Shown here: piece by piece, positions 48,311 through 60,621 of the stretch
Layout of the letters: each line of letters starts with the position of its first letter
Numbering within the stretch: position 1 is the first letter of the stretch
From: Gordionus sp. m RMFG-2023
Taxonomy: Eukaryota; Nematomorpha; Gordioida; Chordodea; Parachordodidae
Assembly: GCF_954871325.1 (NCBI RefSeq)
Contig: NC_088776.1
Coordinates: forward strand, 32,784,508 to 32,848,507
Length of the DNA: 64,000 bases
Direction of reading: 5' to 3'
Notes under the pieces: generated by a model
Database searches by the model: none
What the model was told of the DNA's origin: nothing
The model's input: only the letters and a program-made list of their open reading frames with translations
Position numbers and translations under genes: made by a program

Positions 48311-48482
48311 AAAAAATTGAATAAACACCTATAATATTATACCTATTCCTGAAAATTTAGGGATCAGTAGAACTTTAAATGCATCAAGTACCAATTCAAG
48401 AGGAATAAGATATTTATTTAAAGACTATTTTAATTCTTGAATTTATGTATAAATTTAACATTTGATATCATTATATATTAAA

Positions 48483-50732
48483 CTAGCTGATAGCCCATCA
48501 AGATTAATGGGGAATAATTTTCTCCTTTATTCAATGATTAATAATTAGAAATTTTCCTATTTAATGGGATCTTATTCAGAAATTTATATTTATTAAGATG
48601 AGGGGTTATTTTAAAATTTTTCTAAAATTGCAAATAAATGAATAAAAATTTAGTTCAAATGATTTTTTATTGTGCACATAAATTAAAATTACTAATGATG
48701 GGCTAAATATAATTAGCACTGCCTAACCTACTATTGACTCTTAACCAAGTTCAAGAATCTATGAGTCATAAGTATGGATTCTTCCTTGTATCTGACTATT
48801 TAAATTTTTAATTTTTATAGGTAAATTTTAACTATATAGATGAATAACAATAAAAAATACAAATTCTCTTTCACCTAATAATCTTATCCTTTCAATAAAA
48901 AAGGTAACCTTATTTTTCATATTCTTTTTAATTTTATATTCATTTTTAATACAAAAATTTTCATGACTCAGTTATATATTTTTCATTTTATCAGACTTTA
49001 GATTTTTATAAGTAAATTTATACCCTATTTTTTTGTGACATAATAATTTACTATGTTATTTATATATTAAGTTATCTATATTATTTTATATAGATAAGAA
49101 TAACAATAAATTCTCATATACCTAGGAATCCTATCTTTAAAAAAAATATGATATTATTTTTTATATGTTTATTTTAAGATAAGTCAATTTAAATTATATC
49201 TCACAACAGAGAAAGGATCAAATTCAATAATATAAAATTTACATCTATTATTCTATTCATACAAAATAATTTAATTACTCATTTGCTTTCAACTATTCTT
49301 TTGTAAGAAGTTAAATTTAAAAAAATTAATATTTTAAATAGCAATAAATAATAATTAAACAAAAAAGTTAAATTTAAAAAAATTAATATTTTAAATAGCA
49401 ATAAATAATAATTAAACAAAATATAAAACCTTTTTAGAAATGAGAATAGTTGGAGGCAAATGAATAATATAATCATTTTGTTTGTATAGATGTAAATTTT
49501 ATATTTTTAAATTTGATCCTTTCTCTGTCTCTGTTAGATTTAATTGAAATGGACTTATCCTAAAATAAATAGAAAATAAGATTGGATTCCTAGGTATATT
49601 GCTTATCTATATAAAATAATATAGATAATTTAAAAAATATATAAATAACATAGTAAATTAATATGTTACGCAAAATTAGGGTATAAATTTACTCATAAAA
49701 ATCTAGTCTGAAAAATATATACTTGAGACTCAAATTTTTATATTTATTAAGGGTCAATGATAGGTTTGATGGTGCTTAATAGGAAAAATTAATTATTACA
49801 GATCCTTTATTGGTGGGGATAATTGAAATAGACTTATAAAATAAATGAAAAAATAATTTAGTAAATAAAGTTACCTCTTTTATTGAAAGGATAGGATTAT
49901 TAGGTAAAAGAGAATTTGTATTTTTAATTGTTATTCACCTATATAGTTAAAATTTTATAAAAATTTAAAATCTAAATAGTAAGATATAAAGAAAAATCCA
50001 TTCTCATGACTTATAAATTCTTGGACACTAATGACCAGTATAATACTTACCCCTTTTAGACCCCCAGCTTTATAAATATACAGTTATATGTTTTTAAGAT
50101 TGGTTATTTAAATTAAAAGGCATTTAATAGCTATTCTATAACACTTTATTATTATAGGATAAATCTGATATGATTCGCGCTTGCTCTAGAAGATTTAGGA
50201 AAAAAATTCAAAAGATCTTATTATATAAAGGTAGAAAAACTGGCCAAGATCCAAAATATTCCTCCCCTAAAAGCTATCTCCTGCCTTCACACGGTGGGGA
50301 GTAAACAGCAATTCTGACTAACAGGAGCTCTGGTAAATATTGTTAGTATTTAGGGTGCTAATAAGAGATATTGTTTCATTTTTGTAATTTTAAATATAAA
50401 TTTCTAAATCACATCTCAAATTATAAATCCCCGTCATTCTTGACGGGTGATCAGTGTGATGCTAATATGATATATTTTTTCATTTTTATTCATTTTTGTA
50501 ATTTAAAATATAAATTTCGAAATCACATCTCATAAAATAGGAAAATTTCTGATTCATCCATCATCAAATAAAGGTAAAATATATTATTCATCAATCATTG
50601 AATAAAAAAGACAATTCATCACTCTTAGTCTTAATGGGTTAGAATTGGCCTGAAGGAGGAGGGGTAAAAAGAATTATCGAAAAGAACGAATAAAATTCTC
50701 ATCCCCGTCATTTTTGACGGGTTATCAACTAG
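48483..50732. mobile_element. Palindromic Helitron structure with 3' ends at both sides
   Basis: The right end has CCCCGTCATTTTTGACGGG, a 7-bp-stem hairpin, then TTATCAA and CTAG (50729-50732) followed by T: the 3' terminus expected of Helitrons. The left end is the same terminus inverted and diverged (CTAG at 48483-48486, then CTGATAGCCCATCAAG). Between them is a long imperfect inverted repeat, arms about 48750-49303 and 49441-50020, centre about 49370. A second, older hairpin end (50429-50447) lies inside the right end, 285 bp from the outer one. No Rep/helicase coding is visible. Confidence 0.75.
49309..49425. repeat. Tandem duplication at the palindrome centre
   Basis: About 58 bp beginning 'gttaaatttaaaaaaatta' and ending 'aataattaaacaaaa' is repeated twice in direct order at the centre of the inverted repeat, probably a replication-slippage product. 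Confidence 0.8.
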
Positions 50733-50739
50733 TATAATA

Positions 50740-52130
50740 TATTACAGTTAATATTATAATAAATTTTACTAATAAATGCTTTTGATAATAAATATAATAA
50801 CAATTTGCATTTAAGTATTTAACGCTATCTATTTAGTTGTAAATAATTTTAAAAATTAAACATTTTATTATTCATCCTACAATAGATGTAATAAATTTGA
50901 TATCTTTTCTTCTATTTTTTTACATGTTTTTAGGAAATCTATTTATTTTTCTTTTTCGAAAAACAGTTTTGAGTTAAATTTTTATATATTTTTGATATTA
51001 TTACAAACTACTATTATTTTAAGATATGATATACCAACTAGAGGTGGTGCGACAATATATAAAATCTTAATTGTTTCATCATATGATTCTGGTCCTTATT
51101 TTATAGTTAGAAAATATTTCATTTCTAATATGGCATCCTAGCTGAAGAAAGAAAGAAGGAAGACGTCCTCGGAACACTAAAATAAAGAAATATTAAAATG
51201 TTCATTTATTTACTTTTTCAATCTACTATTTATATATTTTTTACAAACTTAAATTAGAATATAATATTAAAAAGGTTAAGTTATAAAAATAAAAGGTAAA
51301 ACTAAAATAAAAATAAATTTGAATAAGTTATTAATTAAATGAATGCGCGATTTGAATAAACAGAATTGAATGAATGTGGGTTACATTATAAACATATACT
51401 ACTTATTAACCAAAATATATAATTTATTAATTTCTATAATATAACACTTGCCGAGTAAATAACTCTTGGTTTCAATATATTCGCATAATTATATCTTCCA
51501 AAGATTTTTAATGTTTTTATATTATCAATTTATTCAACATATAAAATTCTGATATTAGTTTACTTCGAGTGTCATGGCTATTACTGCAAATTAACCAGCA
51601 TCTATTATTTGTGTTGCTATGTAATTTAAGATTATTACTATAGCTGCTGAGAGCATATTTTAGATAAACAATAATGGTCAACTGTGTAGTCGTTTGTATA
51701 TCATTTAAAATGGAAGATAATCTTTTAGAAATTCAATATCTCACAATAATTTTCTCGATTACTTATCTAGCTTTCATCATGTCATCTAAAAGGAAGCTCT
51801 AACCACCATATAGTTTTATGATTGGTCGTTTATACTCTCTTCTTCAAGAGTTGGTGATTTGGTTTAGGCCTATAAATTTTTCCTTATTAGTCCATTCTAT
51901 AAAACATTGTCTAAAATGGTAACAGATAGTTTCATGACCTTTTGTCAATGTAAGTTCCTAAGAATTATCTTGCCTTATATCGTTATAAAAACCATTATCA
52001 ATTGAGGCATTTGTATGAATTAATTAACCTTTTTTATCACTTGTAATTCTTTAGACGCAAAGTTTTTTTAAATCAGCAATCGAAAATATTTTTTTACTGT
52101 AATAAATAGATTTTGTATTAAAAAATATTT
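50740..52130. other. AT-rich spacer left of the Ty3 fossil
   Basis: No gene is recognised. I looked here for a left LTR and found no repeat matching sequence right of 54420. Confidence 0.5.
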
Positions 52131-52139
52131 TTAGAAATA

Positions 52140-54420
52140 CCTTATATTGTTTAAGTAGTTCCAGTGAAAAAAGCTATTGGAAAGTTGAGACTATGTGCTG
52201 ATTTTCGAGTAACTCTAAACAGGTGGGTTGTTGAAGTTAAATATCCATTGCCCCGAATTGAAGAAATTTTGGCTAGTCTAAAAGGTGCAAAATATTTATC
52301 TAAAGTTGATTTTTCGTCAGCTTATTTACAATTATCTTTGAAGGAGGAAATTCAAAAATTATTATAGATAACTACACCTAAAGGATTATTTGCATTTTGT
52401 AGGTTACCATTTGGATTAAGTGTGTCAGCACCTATTTTCCAACGTACCATGGCATCTGTTTTTCAGGGGCTAGAAGGTGTATTTTATTATATGGATAATG
52501 TGCTGATAACTGGGTTGACGCCAGAACAGCATAATAAACGCCTTGAAGAAGTTTTTAAAAGAATTCGTGATAATGGCTTGAGGGCTAGCAAAGAAAAAAT
52601 TGTTCGGGGTGTAACTGAAGTAATATATTTAGGTCATCAGATTAATGGGGTTGAAGTGAAATCTCTTTGATAAAATTTTTAAAAATATATTTAATATGAA
52701 TCAGCCAAGTAACAAAGCTGAAGTACAATCATTTTTGGGCATGGTGAATTATTATCATCGTTTTGTGGAGAATTTTGCAAAAGTGGCATCTCCATTGTAC
52801 GATTTATTAAAAAAAGGGGTTCATATTGAGTGGAAATTTGAACAACAAAATGCTTAGAAATTTTGAAAATGAATATTGGTGAAGAACCTATTTTATTATG
52901 TTTTAATAATGATTTAGAAATAATTTTAGCAGTGGATGCATCCAATAAGAGTGTTGAAGGTGCATTGTTACATATAATTGATGGTTTAGAAAGACCAATT
53001 ATTTTTTTTCAAGAATTTTTTATGAAGTTGAAACTAGGTATTCTGTTATTAAACAAGAAGCCTTAGCGGTTATTTTTGGGTTAACCAAGTGTCGTGAATA
53101 TTTGATTGGTAAAAAATTTGTGATTTATACTGATCATAAACCATTGATTCATTTGTTTAAAAAAGATAACAAAGAATTAATGATGTCCCCAAGATTACAA
53201 CGGTGGTTGTTACTTGTGGGAAGATTTAATGAGGAAATTAAATATCGGCGAGGAAAAGAAAATAATTTGCCTGATGTGCTGTCTAGATTAGGATCGGATT
53301 GTGCAGATCCGGAAATAATTGACAATATAATTTTGGATAGGGACGATGCATTAGTGCGTAATTTTTCATATATTTTAAAGGGAGGTTCTACAACTTGAGA
53401 ATACCTTAAATTAAATATTTTGAAAGACAAAGATTTAAGCTAAGTATTGTGTTTAATGGGAAAAAAAATTTGGAAAAATAAACAAGATTCGTATAAGAAA
53501 ATACAAAAAGAATTATCAATTGTGGGTGATTATATAATGAGGGGAAATCGTGCTATGATCCCATATAAATTGAGGGATAAGATTTTATGTTTATTACATG
53601 CCGGTCATCAAGGCCAAAATAAAATGAAATCATGGGCTTGTGAATATGTTTGGTGGCCTGGTATGAATTTGGAAATTGAAAAAATTACAAATAAATGTGT
53701 TCCATGTAATACTTGTGCTGCAATGCCCCGTAAAGAAATGGGAGGTATGGCCAAAGTCAAACCAACCATGGGAGAGGGTTCATATTGATTTTTTTTGACT
53801 TGGATAAAAAAAATATTTTTTTTAATTGTGGATTCATATTCTAAGTGGATTGAATATGAAGAAGTTAATGGGTTAACAAACAAAGTTGTTATTAAAATAT
53901 TAAAAAAATTGTGGTCTAAATTTGGTTTTCCTAAAACCATTGTGTCAGATGGAGGTTTAGCGTTTATAAGTGAGAATTTTAGACATTTTTGTATCTCATT
54001 ACAAATAAAACAAGTGTTGGCTCCACCATATCATCCTAGCTCTAATGGTCAGGCTAAAAGAATGGTAGCCATAGTGAAAATATGGATTAAAAAAGCCAAA
54101 ATAGGAAAAAATGAAATTTGGATGGATCAGTTATATTATAATTCTAAAAATAAGGAGGGTTTTACTCCTGTAGAATTATTTTTGGGTCGAAGGACCAGAT
54201 TACCTTTAGATTTTCTAAATCAAAGGGAAATGTTATTATATTACCCTATGAGAAAAACAATATAAAATTTCCTGTGGGACAAATTTCTAGAATAAGAAGA
54301 AGAAATGGGAAAAGGGTTGTATATTAGAAAATGTAGGAAATAAATTGAATTATGTGGAGTTTATAGACGGAATTAAGGGAATCCGGCATAACGATCAATT
54401 GAGAATACGTAGATAAAGAT
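52140..54420 (+). mobile_element. Ty3/gypsy retrotransposon fossil, pol region
   Basis: The plus strand holds the order RT (about 52160-52670; words KLRLCADFRVTLNRW and KYPLPRIEEIL, GAKYLSKVDFSSAYLQL), RNase H (about 52860-53330; VDASNKSVEGALL, YTDHKPLIHLF) and integrase (about 53450-54420; HAGHQGQNKMKSWACEYVWW zinc-finger region, then VDSYSKWIEYEE and APPYHPSSNGQAKRMV). RT-RH-INT order and wording place it in Ty3/gypsy, close to the K02A2.6-like group. It is broken, with several interruptions. Gag, protease and LTRs were not found, so ends are approximate. Confidence 0.88.
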
Positions 54421-54429
54421 CTACTAATT

Positions 54430-55290
54430 ATTCTCACATGGATGTTATTCTAAAATTAATGTTACACTAAAATTGATGTATCATTAGAATTCTTAACAAT
54501 ATTATCGTAATGATTATTACTCAATCTCTCATGATAATTATGGGACATTAAAATGATTGTCTGGTGGACTCCTAGTTATTCTGCTGCTTACTCAACTTAT
54601 TATGATAATTAGGGAAAACTTAACGTAAATATCTTAATGTGATTAGGAAATGTAATATGATTATAGGAATGTGATTATGTTATTGACTGCTAGTTATTTT
54701 GTTAATGATTAATTTTGAAGTTTGATTTACAGTATTCTATGACCAGTTGTTAATATTAGTTTGTGGTTAAAATTTAAAAAAAGTCAAGATAATTAAATTT
54801 ATAAATGAAAATTGTGGGGTGATAATTAATTATATAAATGAAAAATGTGTGGTAAATATATAAATTTATTGGTTTAAGATAAATTTATTGTTTGAAGTGT
54901 GTTGATTAGTAATGAATCTGTTTTTATTAATAAAATTGTTTTTATTATAAAATAAAAATAAAACGTGTTGTGTAAATATATAAATTTATTTGTTGAAGTA
55001 TGTGGTTTATCAATAAAGCGAATAAAAATGTTTTTATTATAAAAAATAAAACGGTCGATTAAGAAAAGATAAAAGTTTGAAATAAATTTTTATTATGAGA
55101 TAAAAATGAAACGGTCGATTAAAAAAAGATAAAAGTTTGAAATATGTTTTGAAAATGTATTAAAAAAAAGAAGGGGTATATTTAAAAAAAACAAATTATT
55201 ATATATTTTTAATATTAGAAGAAAACAAAATTTTTATATTTGTGATCTTTATTTTTTCTTAAAGTTAAAAAAAATTTTTTGTTTGTTAAT
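54430..55290. other. AT-rich spacer with short tandem repeats
   Basis: 'aaacggtcgattaa' followed by 'aaaagataaaagtttgaaata' occurs at 55048-55083 and 55109-55143 (61-bp period). Related 'aatatataaatttatt' and 'gtttttattataaaa' words recur from 54860. This could be the untranslated or LTR-like flank of the Ty3 fossil, but no paired LTR was found. Confidence 0.45.
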
Positions 55291-55301
55291 TAATTATAAT
55301 A

Positions 55302-55832
55302 ATGATGAACCCAACCGAATTACCCATCATAGATTGCGGGTCATGCTATTTGAAAATCGTAGTTATTCCGAAAATACCGAAACCAGTGAAGGGTTTCGAT
55401 ATGAAGAATAAAATATTTAATATTGGAAGGAAGTGTTTCCGTTGTCAATCTACTGACCACTGGTTGGCCGAATGCAAAGTACCAGCGTATTTATTGAAAA
55501 AAACGTGTATATCCAAATTCTACAGTGAAGAATTGGATGATAATAATGAACCCAGCTTTTTGAATAATTACAATTCAAAAATAAAATAAAAAATCAAGTT
55601 GGGACTTGTTAATTACAATAAGGTGAATGAAATAGATTCCAAAAGAAAATTTTACGGAAATCGAGTGTGGCCACCACGAACATATCAAGGAACTATTCAG
55701 CCGACGTTAAATGGATCAAGCAATAGATTTGTGAATACCATGAAAAGGTCTAACAAAAAGGATGATCCCGATCAAGCAATTGGACCCAATACAGGCTATT
55801 CCATGAGACTGGTATGGAAGATCAATGCGTAA
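55302..55832 (+). CDS. CCHC zinc-knuckle ORF pair, possibly retroelement-derived
   Basis: 55302-55589 encodes 95 residues with one zinc knuckle, CFRCQSTDHWLAEC (C-x2-C-x4-H-x4-C), and a Lys-rich surround. 55599-55832 follows after 9 bases and encodes a basic, Asn/Arg-rich segment (FYGNRVWPPRTYQGTIQP). Zinc knuckles of this form are common in gag nucleocapsids and in some cellular RNA-binding proteins. The position 0.9 kb right of a pol region in the same orientation is the wrong order for one normal Ty3 element, so it is either a separate element or unrelated. I cannot name it. Confidence 0.4.
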
Positions 55833-55899
55833 TTAAAGGTAATATCAAAGAAGGTGTAGAATACACAGATACAGAAATGGAAGAGATAAAATTATTACA

Positions 55900-56195
55900 G
55901 AGTGAGAATGAATAATAGTATATGTGATAATTTAAATATGTTATACATTTATTTCGTTTTACATGTCCTTGCCTTTTAGGGGTGGACAAACATAAAAATA
56001 ATTAATGAACTTTATAAAAAATCACACTTACATATATATATCACAAAATCAATCAATATATAATTGACATAATTTTACAATAATATTTATCTAATATATA
56101 TAATCTTCTAATATATATATTCTCCATAATCATAACACGATCGTTTTCGTATCTCCCTAATGTATTTTAAATTTAAGGAGACTATATAGTTTAAT
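55900..56195. other. AT-rich spacer
   Basis: TA-rich microsatellite-like sequence (56025-56125); nothing else seen. Confidence 0.4.
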
Positions 56196-56204
56196 GTTAA
56201 TTTC

Positions 56205-56275
56205 TCTCTACGAGAATAGAACTCGAGCCTCCCGTTTCAAAGGCATATGCTTTACCGCAAGCACCAACTTGAGTA
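56205..56275 (-). tRNA. tRNA-like sequence, low confidence
   Basis: On the minus strand, a D-arm-like stem GTGC/GCAT with a loop holding GCGG is followed by a possible anticodon arm (loop TTGAAAC, GAA at the anticodon place). Then comes a T-arm-like CGAG-TTCTATT-CTCG. The acceptor stem does not pair well. It could be a degenerate tRNA or the head of a SINE. Confidence 0.3.
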
Positions 56276-56279
56276 TAAA

Positions 56280-56575
56280 TAAATTTAATATTAATTATAT
56301 ATATTAAAGTTTCACGCGCACCAACTTGAATATAATTAAATTTAAAATATTAATTATATAGATGTTGAAGGGTAATTATTTAGTTTGTGTGTATGGTAAA
56401 TATACCTTATTAATAAGTTTTATATAAATATTAAAATTTAAGAGTAAAAGAGGTAAAATTGGTGCTATGTATACTGTGAGCATGTATTAGAAATATCAAA
56501 ATTTAAAAATGTGATGGAAATCGTATTGAATAAAATTTAATATAGAGCTTTAAGATTTTTGAATTTTAAATATGG
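56280..56575. other. AT-rich spacer
   Basis: A near-repeat ('cgcaccaacttga' echoing the tRNA-like end) at about 56313-56330; otherwise nothing. Confidence 0.4.
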
Positions 56576-56579
56576 GTTA

Positions 56580-58674
56580 TAGATTGGTCTGAAATTTTTT
56601 TTGCAGACATAGCCAAGCCTGATCAAAAAACTATGTCCCATGCAACTTTCATAAATCAATTAATAGTTGACATTTTTAAAATTTTGCCTGTGTATTGAAT
56701 GCACTGAATACACACCTAATATTATACATATTTCTGAATATTTAGGGGTAAATAGAACTTTAAATGCATCAAGTACCAATTCAATAGGAATAAGGTAGAA
56801 CTTTAAATGGCAAGTACCCATTCAATAGTAATAAGAGATTTATTTAAATACCATTTTAATTCTTGAATTTATATATAATTTAGGATTTTATACCATTATA
56901 TTGGGGTTTCAGAAAAGATAAGAGAGATATGGAAGGGACAAAGCACACTTTGGTAACACAAAACTCTTATCTAGTAAGAATAAATTTTTAGATTATAAAT
57001 TACAAATACAAATAAATAACATAAATAAAATTACTAAATATATCATTAACATATTTTATAAAAATAATGGAAAATTTTAGAATAACCCCAAGATAAATAT
57101 AAATTTTTAAATAAACCTCATAAGATAGGAAAATTTTGTATATTTACTCATAACTTCATAATTGTAGAATGTATGTTATTCATAACTTATTATAACATTT
57201 TTGTTAAATGTATAACATTTTTGTTTTACTTATAATTAATTTGACTATGATTGAAGTTTACCTCCTATTAATTGTTAACTTAGACATATCTTTTTATTTT
57301 TTCTATTGTAATTTAATAACAATTTCTTAAATTTAGTTTTATATTTTGTAAATAAGTAATAAATCATTTGGTTTGTTTAAAATTTAAATTAGGATGAACA
57401 TATTTTCAAGGTACTAATATGTATTTATGAATTTCATATAAATACCAGGAGCTCACCATTTATATCATATATAATCAGATATTTACCCTTCATTTGATGA
57501 TAATTTTGAAATTAGATAGATTATCAGACCTATTTTTCTGGATCAAAATAAATTATTTGGGTTTTCCTGGGCTTGGGAAATATTTTTCACCATTAATATG
57601 GACTTGGACATAGCTTGAGAAACATTTTTCATAATTATTATAGTCTAAGATTTCTGTAAATTTTTAATTTTAAATATTGGCTAGAAATTGGCCTGAAAAT
57701 TTCTTTTGAAGACATGGCAGGCAAAGCCTGATCAACCAAGGCCCATGCAACTTCATATTCTGATTGTATTTTTAAATGCATTGTGACTTTTTATATATTT
57801 TATTTCAGTCCTCAACTATCAAAATTATTATGGTCTTTTGCGGGTTTGAGAAAACCAAGTGCGAACCTGGCTTGGGAATTTTTTTAATAAGGCATAGGTG
57901 TAATATTTAACATAGAATATTTATATGGCCCTCAGGTAAAATCTAATTTAAATATATTTTTATAATAGTATTCACTCTTAGTCTTAATGGGTTGGCCTTG
58001 GTTGGGGTGAGCTGGGTTAAAATACACTAGGTTTTTAGAGATTTACCTATCTCCAGGCTTGAAAAAAAAATTTAAATTACTATCGGTTGGCCAGGTTTGA
58101 GAAAATTTTTTATATAATTATTATGGGTTGGGCTGGGGAAAAATTTTTCAAAATTATTATGAGCTTGGACGCTTGAGAATTTTTTTTATTATTAATTATA
58201 GGTCAGACATTGGCCCAAAACAAATTTTTTTGCATACCTGGGCTTGACCTGATCAAAAAACCAAGGCCCATGAAAATCTGAATTTTGATTGTTTTTTAAA
58301 ATTCATTATGATTATTTAAATATTTTATTTCAGTTAATACCTACCAAAATTATTATGATCTTTCATTGGGCTTGGAAGAATTTTTCATAACTAATATGGC
58401 TTTGGACTTTGCCTGGAAATTTTTTTTAATATTAAATATTAGGTATAAATAATCAGTAATATTTAACAAATAATATTTGTATTATCAAGTAAATGCTTTA
58501 AATTTATTATTACTCAAACCATAGCACTTAGTTTTAATGGATTAAACCAGGCCTGAAGGGATGAGGGGGTAAGAAGAATAAAAATTGGATATTATTTTCA
58601 AATAACAAGGTAACATGCATAAAAGTAAGAAGAAAATTTTCATTCCCCGTCATTTTTGACGGGCTATCTACTAG
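56580..58674 (+). mobile_element. Helitron-ended block with internal diverged repeats
   Basis: The right terminus CCCCGTCATTTTTGACGGG, then CTATCTA and CTAG (58671-58674) followed by T, is almost identical to that at 50703-50732. The sequence before it also matches ('aatgggtt...ggcctgaagg'). Upstream are three diverged copies (about 56580-56660, 57690-57860, 58200-58380) of a unit with 'ttggcctgaaa', 'gcctgatcaa', 'aaggcccatg' and 'ttttatttcagt'. 56700-56900 matches 48320-48480, which borders the other Helitron structure. The 5' TC terminus and any Rep/helicase gene were not found. Confidence 0.6.
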
Positions 58675-58679
58675 TATAT

Positions 58680-59140
58680 ATATATATCATTCTACAACAA
58701 TTTAGTCATTCATGTACCGATATTGTAATACAGGGAACTCAAGATCAAATCAATTATGTTATAAATTTTTTGCAATTGTTTCTAATTAATTATTTATAAA
58801 TCATGAATCTTTTAATTATTTATACACATTAATTTTGCCACTATTGAAAAATAAAGATTAATAACTATGATCAATTGAGCTATCTAATGATGAGAATAAA
58901 AGCAAGGGAAAATTAAAGATGAAAATGAAGGTTGTATAATAGATAATCTTAGTGGTAAATAGGATAATCTCAGGCAATTGTAGTCTGAATCATGGAAAAA
59001 GTTTATATTGTTGAAATCACCCAAAACAATTATAAACTGAAATACAAATTATTTATTTATAGAATATCCCTAAATCTATTTTCATAAACAACTATAAATT
59101 TATATTATCAAGTGGAATATTTTGAATTTTTTTAAATATA
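58680..59140. other. AT-rich spacer
   Basis: TA microsatellite at 58675-58690; no gene recognised. Confidence 0.5.
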
Positions 59141-59729
59141 ACTTTACAGTATTTTTATTTATTGAAATTCGGCAAGGACACCAGAAAGAGGGCGTACAAA
59201 ATTTTCTATAGTACTATATATCGGCGAGCCTTACATTATGTAAAAAAATGAATATTTGGCAGGTTTCCATTATAAAAGAAATTGCTATAAAGGCGTGATA
59301 AATTTTTTGCTAAAATTTATTCTCTTCAAAGTGTTTGCGGTTTATATTTTTATATAGATTTCATTGTACGTTTTTCGTGATATTACATTCGCGATCAAAG
59401 TTTCTCCAAAAGGTGTTTTGCGATAAAAGTTTGCCTGAGTGACCTAATACAAATTGTGGACCGTTGTAGAAATAATTTACCTTAGTACTCCAAATCTGGC
59501 TAACCATCTATTCAACCTTCTTATTAATATATCCGCAGTGGTAATCCTCAAACGAGATAACTACACCCATTTTAAATATGATTTAACTAAAATAACCTAT
59601 AATAAGAATCTAACAATAGCAATAAAGCCTTTTCTCAAGGTACATGGCATACAGTTCACGAGAACTAAAGCACTTAAGCTATTTTAGGCATGAACCTGAC
59701 AACCAACCGTTACCATTGACATTAGAAAT

Positions 59730-60621
59730 CTACAAGAGCTGTCCGTAGACCCAAGCTCGGGTTCGGACATAAAATCTTTTTATTTTAGGGTCGGGTTGTA
59801 AGAAGTGTCCGACCCGATAAATAATAATAAGCCTACATTTTTCATAATGTCAATTAGAATAACATGTCGTTTTTAATTTAATTTTACATAACATCCGTTT
59901 ACCAAACTATTTTGTTATTATATTTTTGTGTTAATTATTACATACTTTATATGCATCATACTCAATCAGGTTTATTAAAATATATTTGTCTAATATCCAT
60001 TTTATTAAATAGCTTCAAATTTTCAATCTTAAAAATTGCTTACCAAGTCTTAAATTGGGGAAAAACTTATCAGAACGACTTACCCAATTTAAGTGTTTTG
60101 GCTCTTAAGTTCCTGGCTATCCCTGTTTCTTTGGCTAGCGGTAAAAGAGTGCTTTTAGCGACTGGCAGGGCCTTTGAAGATAGGAGGACTTGTTTAAAGT
60201 CTGACAAACTTGCTTTTTATATATAATAATTATTCACTATGTGATACTATTTATAATAATATATCTTTATAATATGTTCATTATATCTATAATACACATT
60301 ATTTTTATATAATCGCAGTAATTCTTAAATTCGGTTGTCAACTTTTTAATTATTTAAACTAAATAAAAGGTAATGTTTCCAATTTAAATAAAATGCAACT
60401 TAATATAAATAATTTTTGATAGTTTTTTTGGATATTATATACTATTCACACTCAAATTTTAGATAGTTTTTTGGATATTATAATATTCACACTCAAATTT
60501 TAAAAAATTTAGTCGGGTTCTGGTCGGGTTGAAAAAAAATTAAATCGCTTGGCTAAGGCTCGGACAAAATTTTTTTATAATTCGGGCTCGGTCCTCGAAA
60601 AAATCACTTTGCACACCTCTA
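59730..60621 (+). mobile_element. hAT deletion derivative inserted in the Ty3 fossil
   Basis: The right end, read inwards, is TAGAGGTGTGCAAAGTG. The left end near 59730 reads CTACAAGAGCTGTCCG, a diverged match. The octamers TTAGAAAT (59722-59729) and ATTGAAAT (60622-60629) agree at six of eight. GGGTCGGG/GGCTCGG islands sit inside both ends. The plus strand keeps a hAT tail. Confidence 0.65.
60064..60226 (+). pseudogene. hAT transposase dimerisation tail
   Basis: The frame reads LPNLSVLALKFLAIPVSLAS, then ATGRAFEDRRTCLKSDKLAF. The family pattern is A-x-x-Y-L-x-I-P-x-S-S-x-A-S-E-R-x-F-S-x-A-G-R-x-x-x-x-R-R-x-x-L-x-P-x-x. It is open through to a stop after FYI. Only this last 50-residue part of the transposase survives. 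Confidence 0.75.

Noticed and set aside
53149-53940. Minus-strand ORFs at 53149-53430 and 53608-53940
   Set aside because: They are opposite-strand shadows of the Ty3 pol region.
50740-55290. LTRs for the Ty3 fossil at 52140-54420
   Set aside because: I compared the flanks by eye and found no matching direct repeat pair, so no LTR is claimed.
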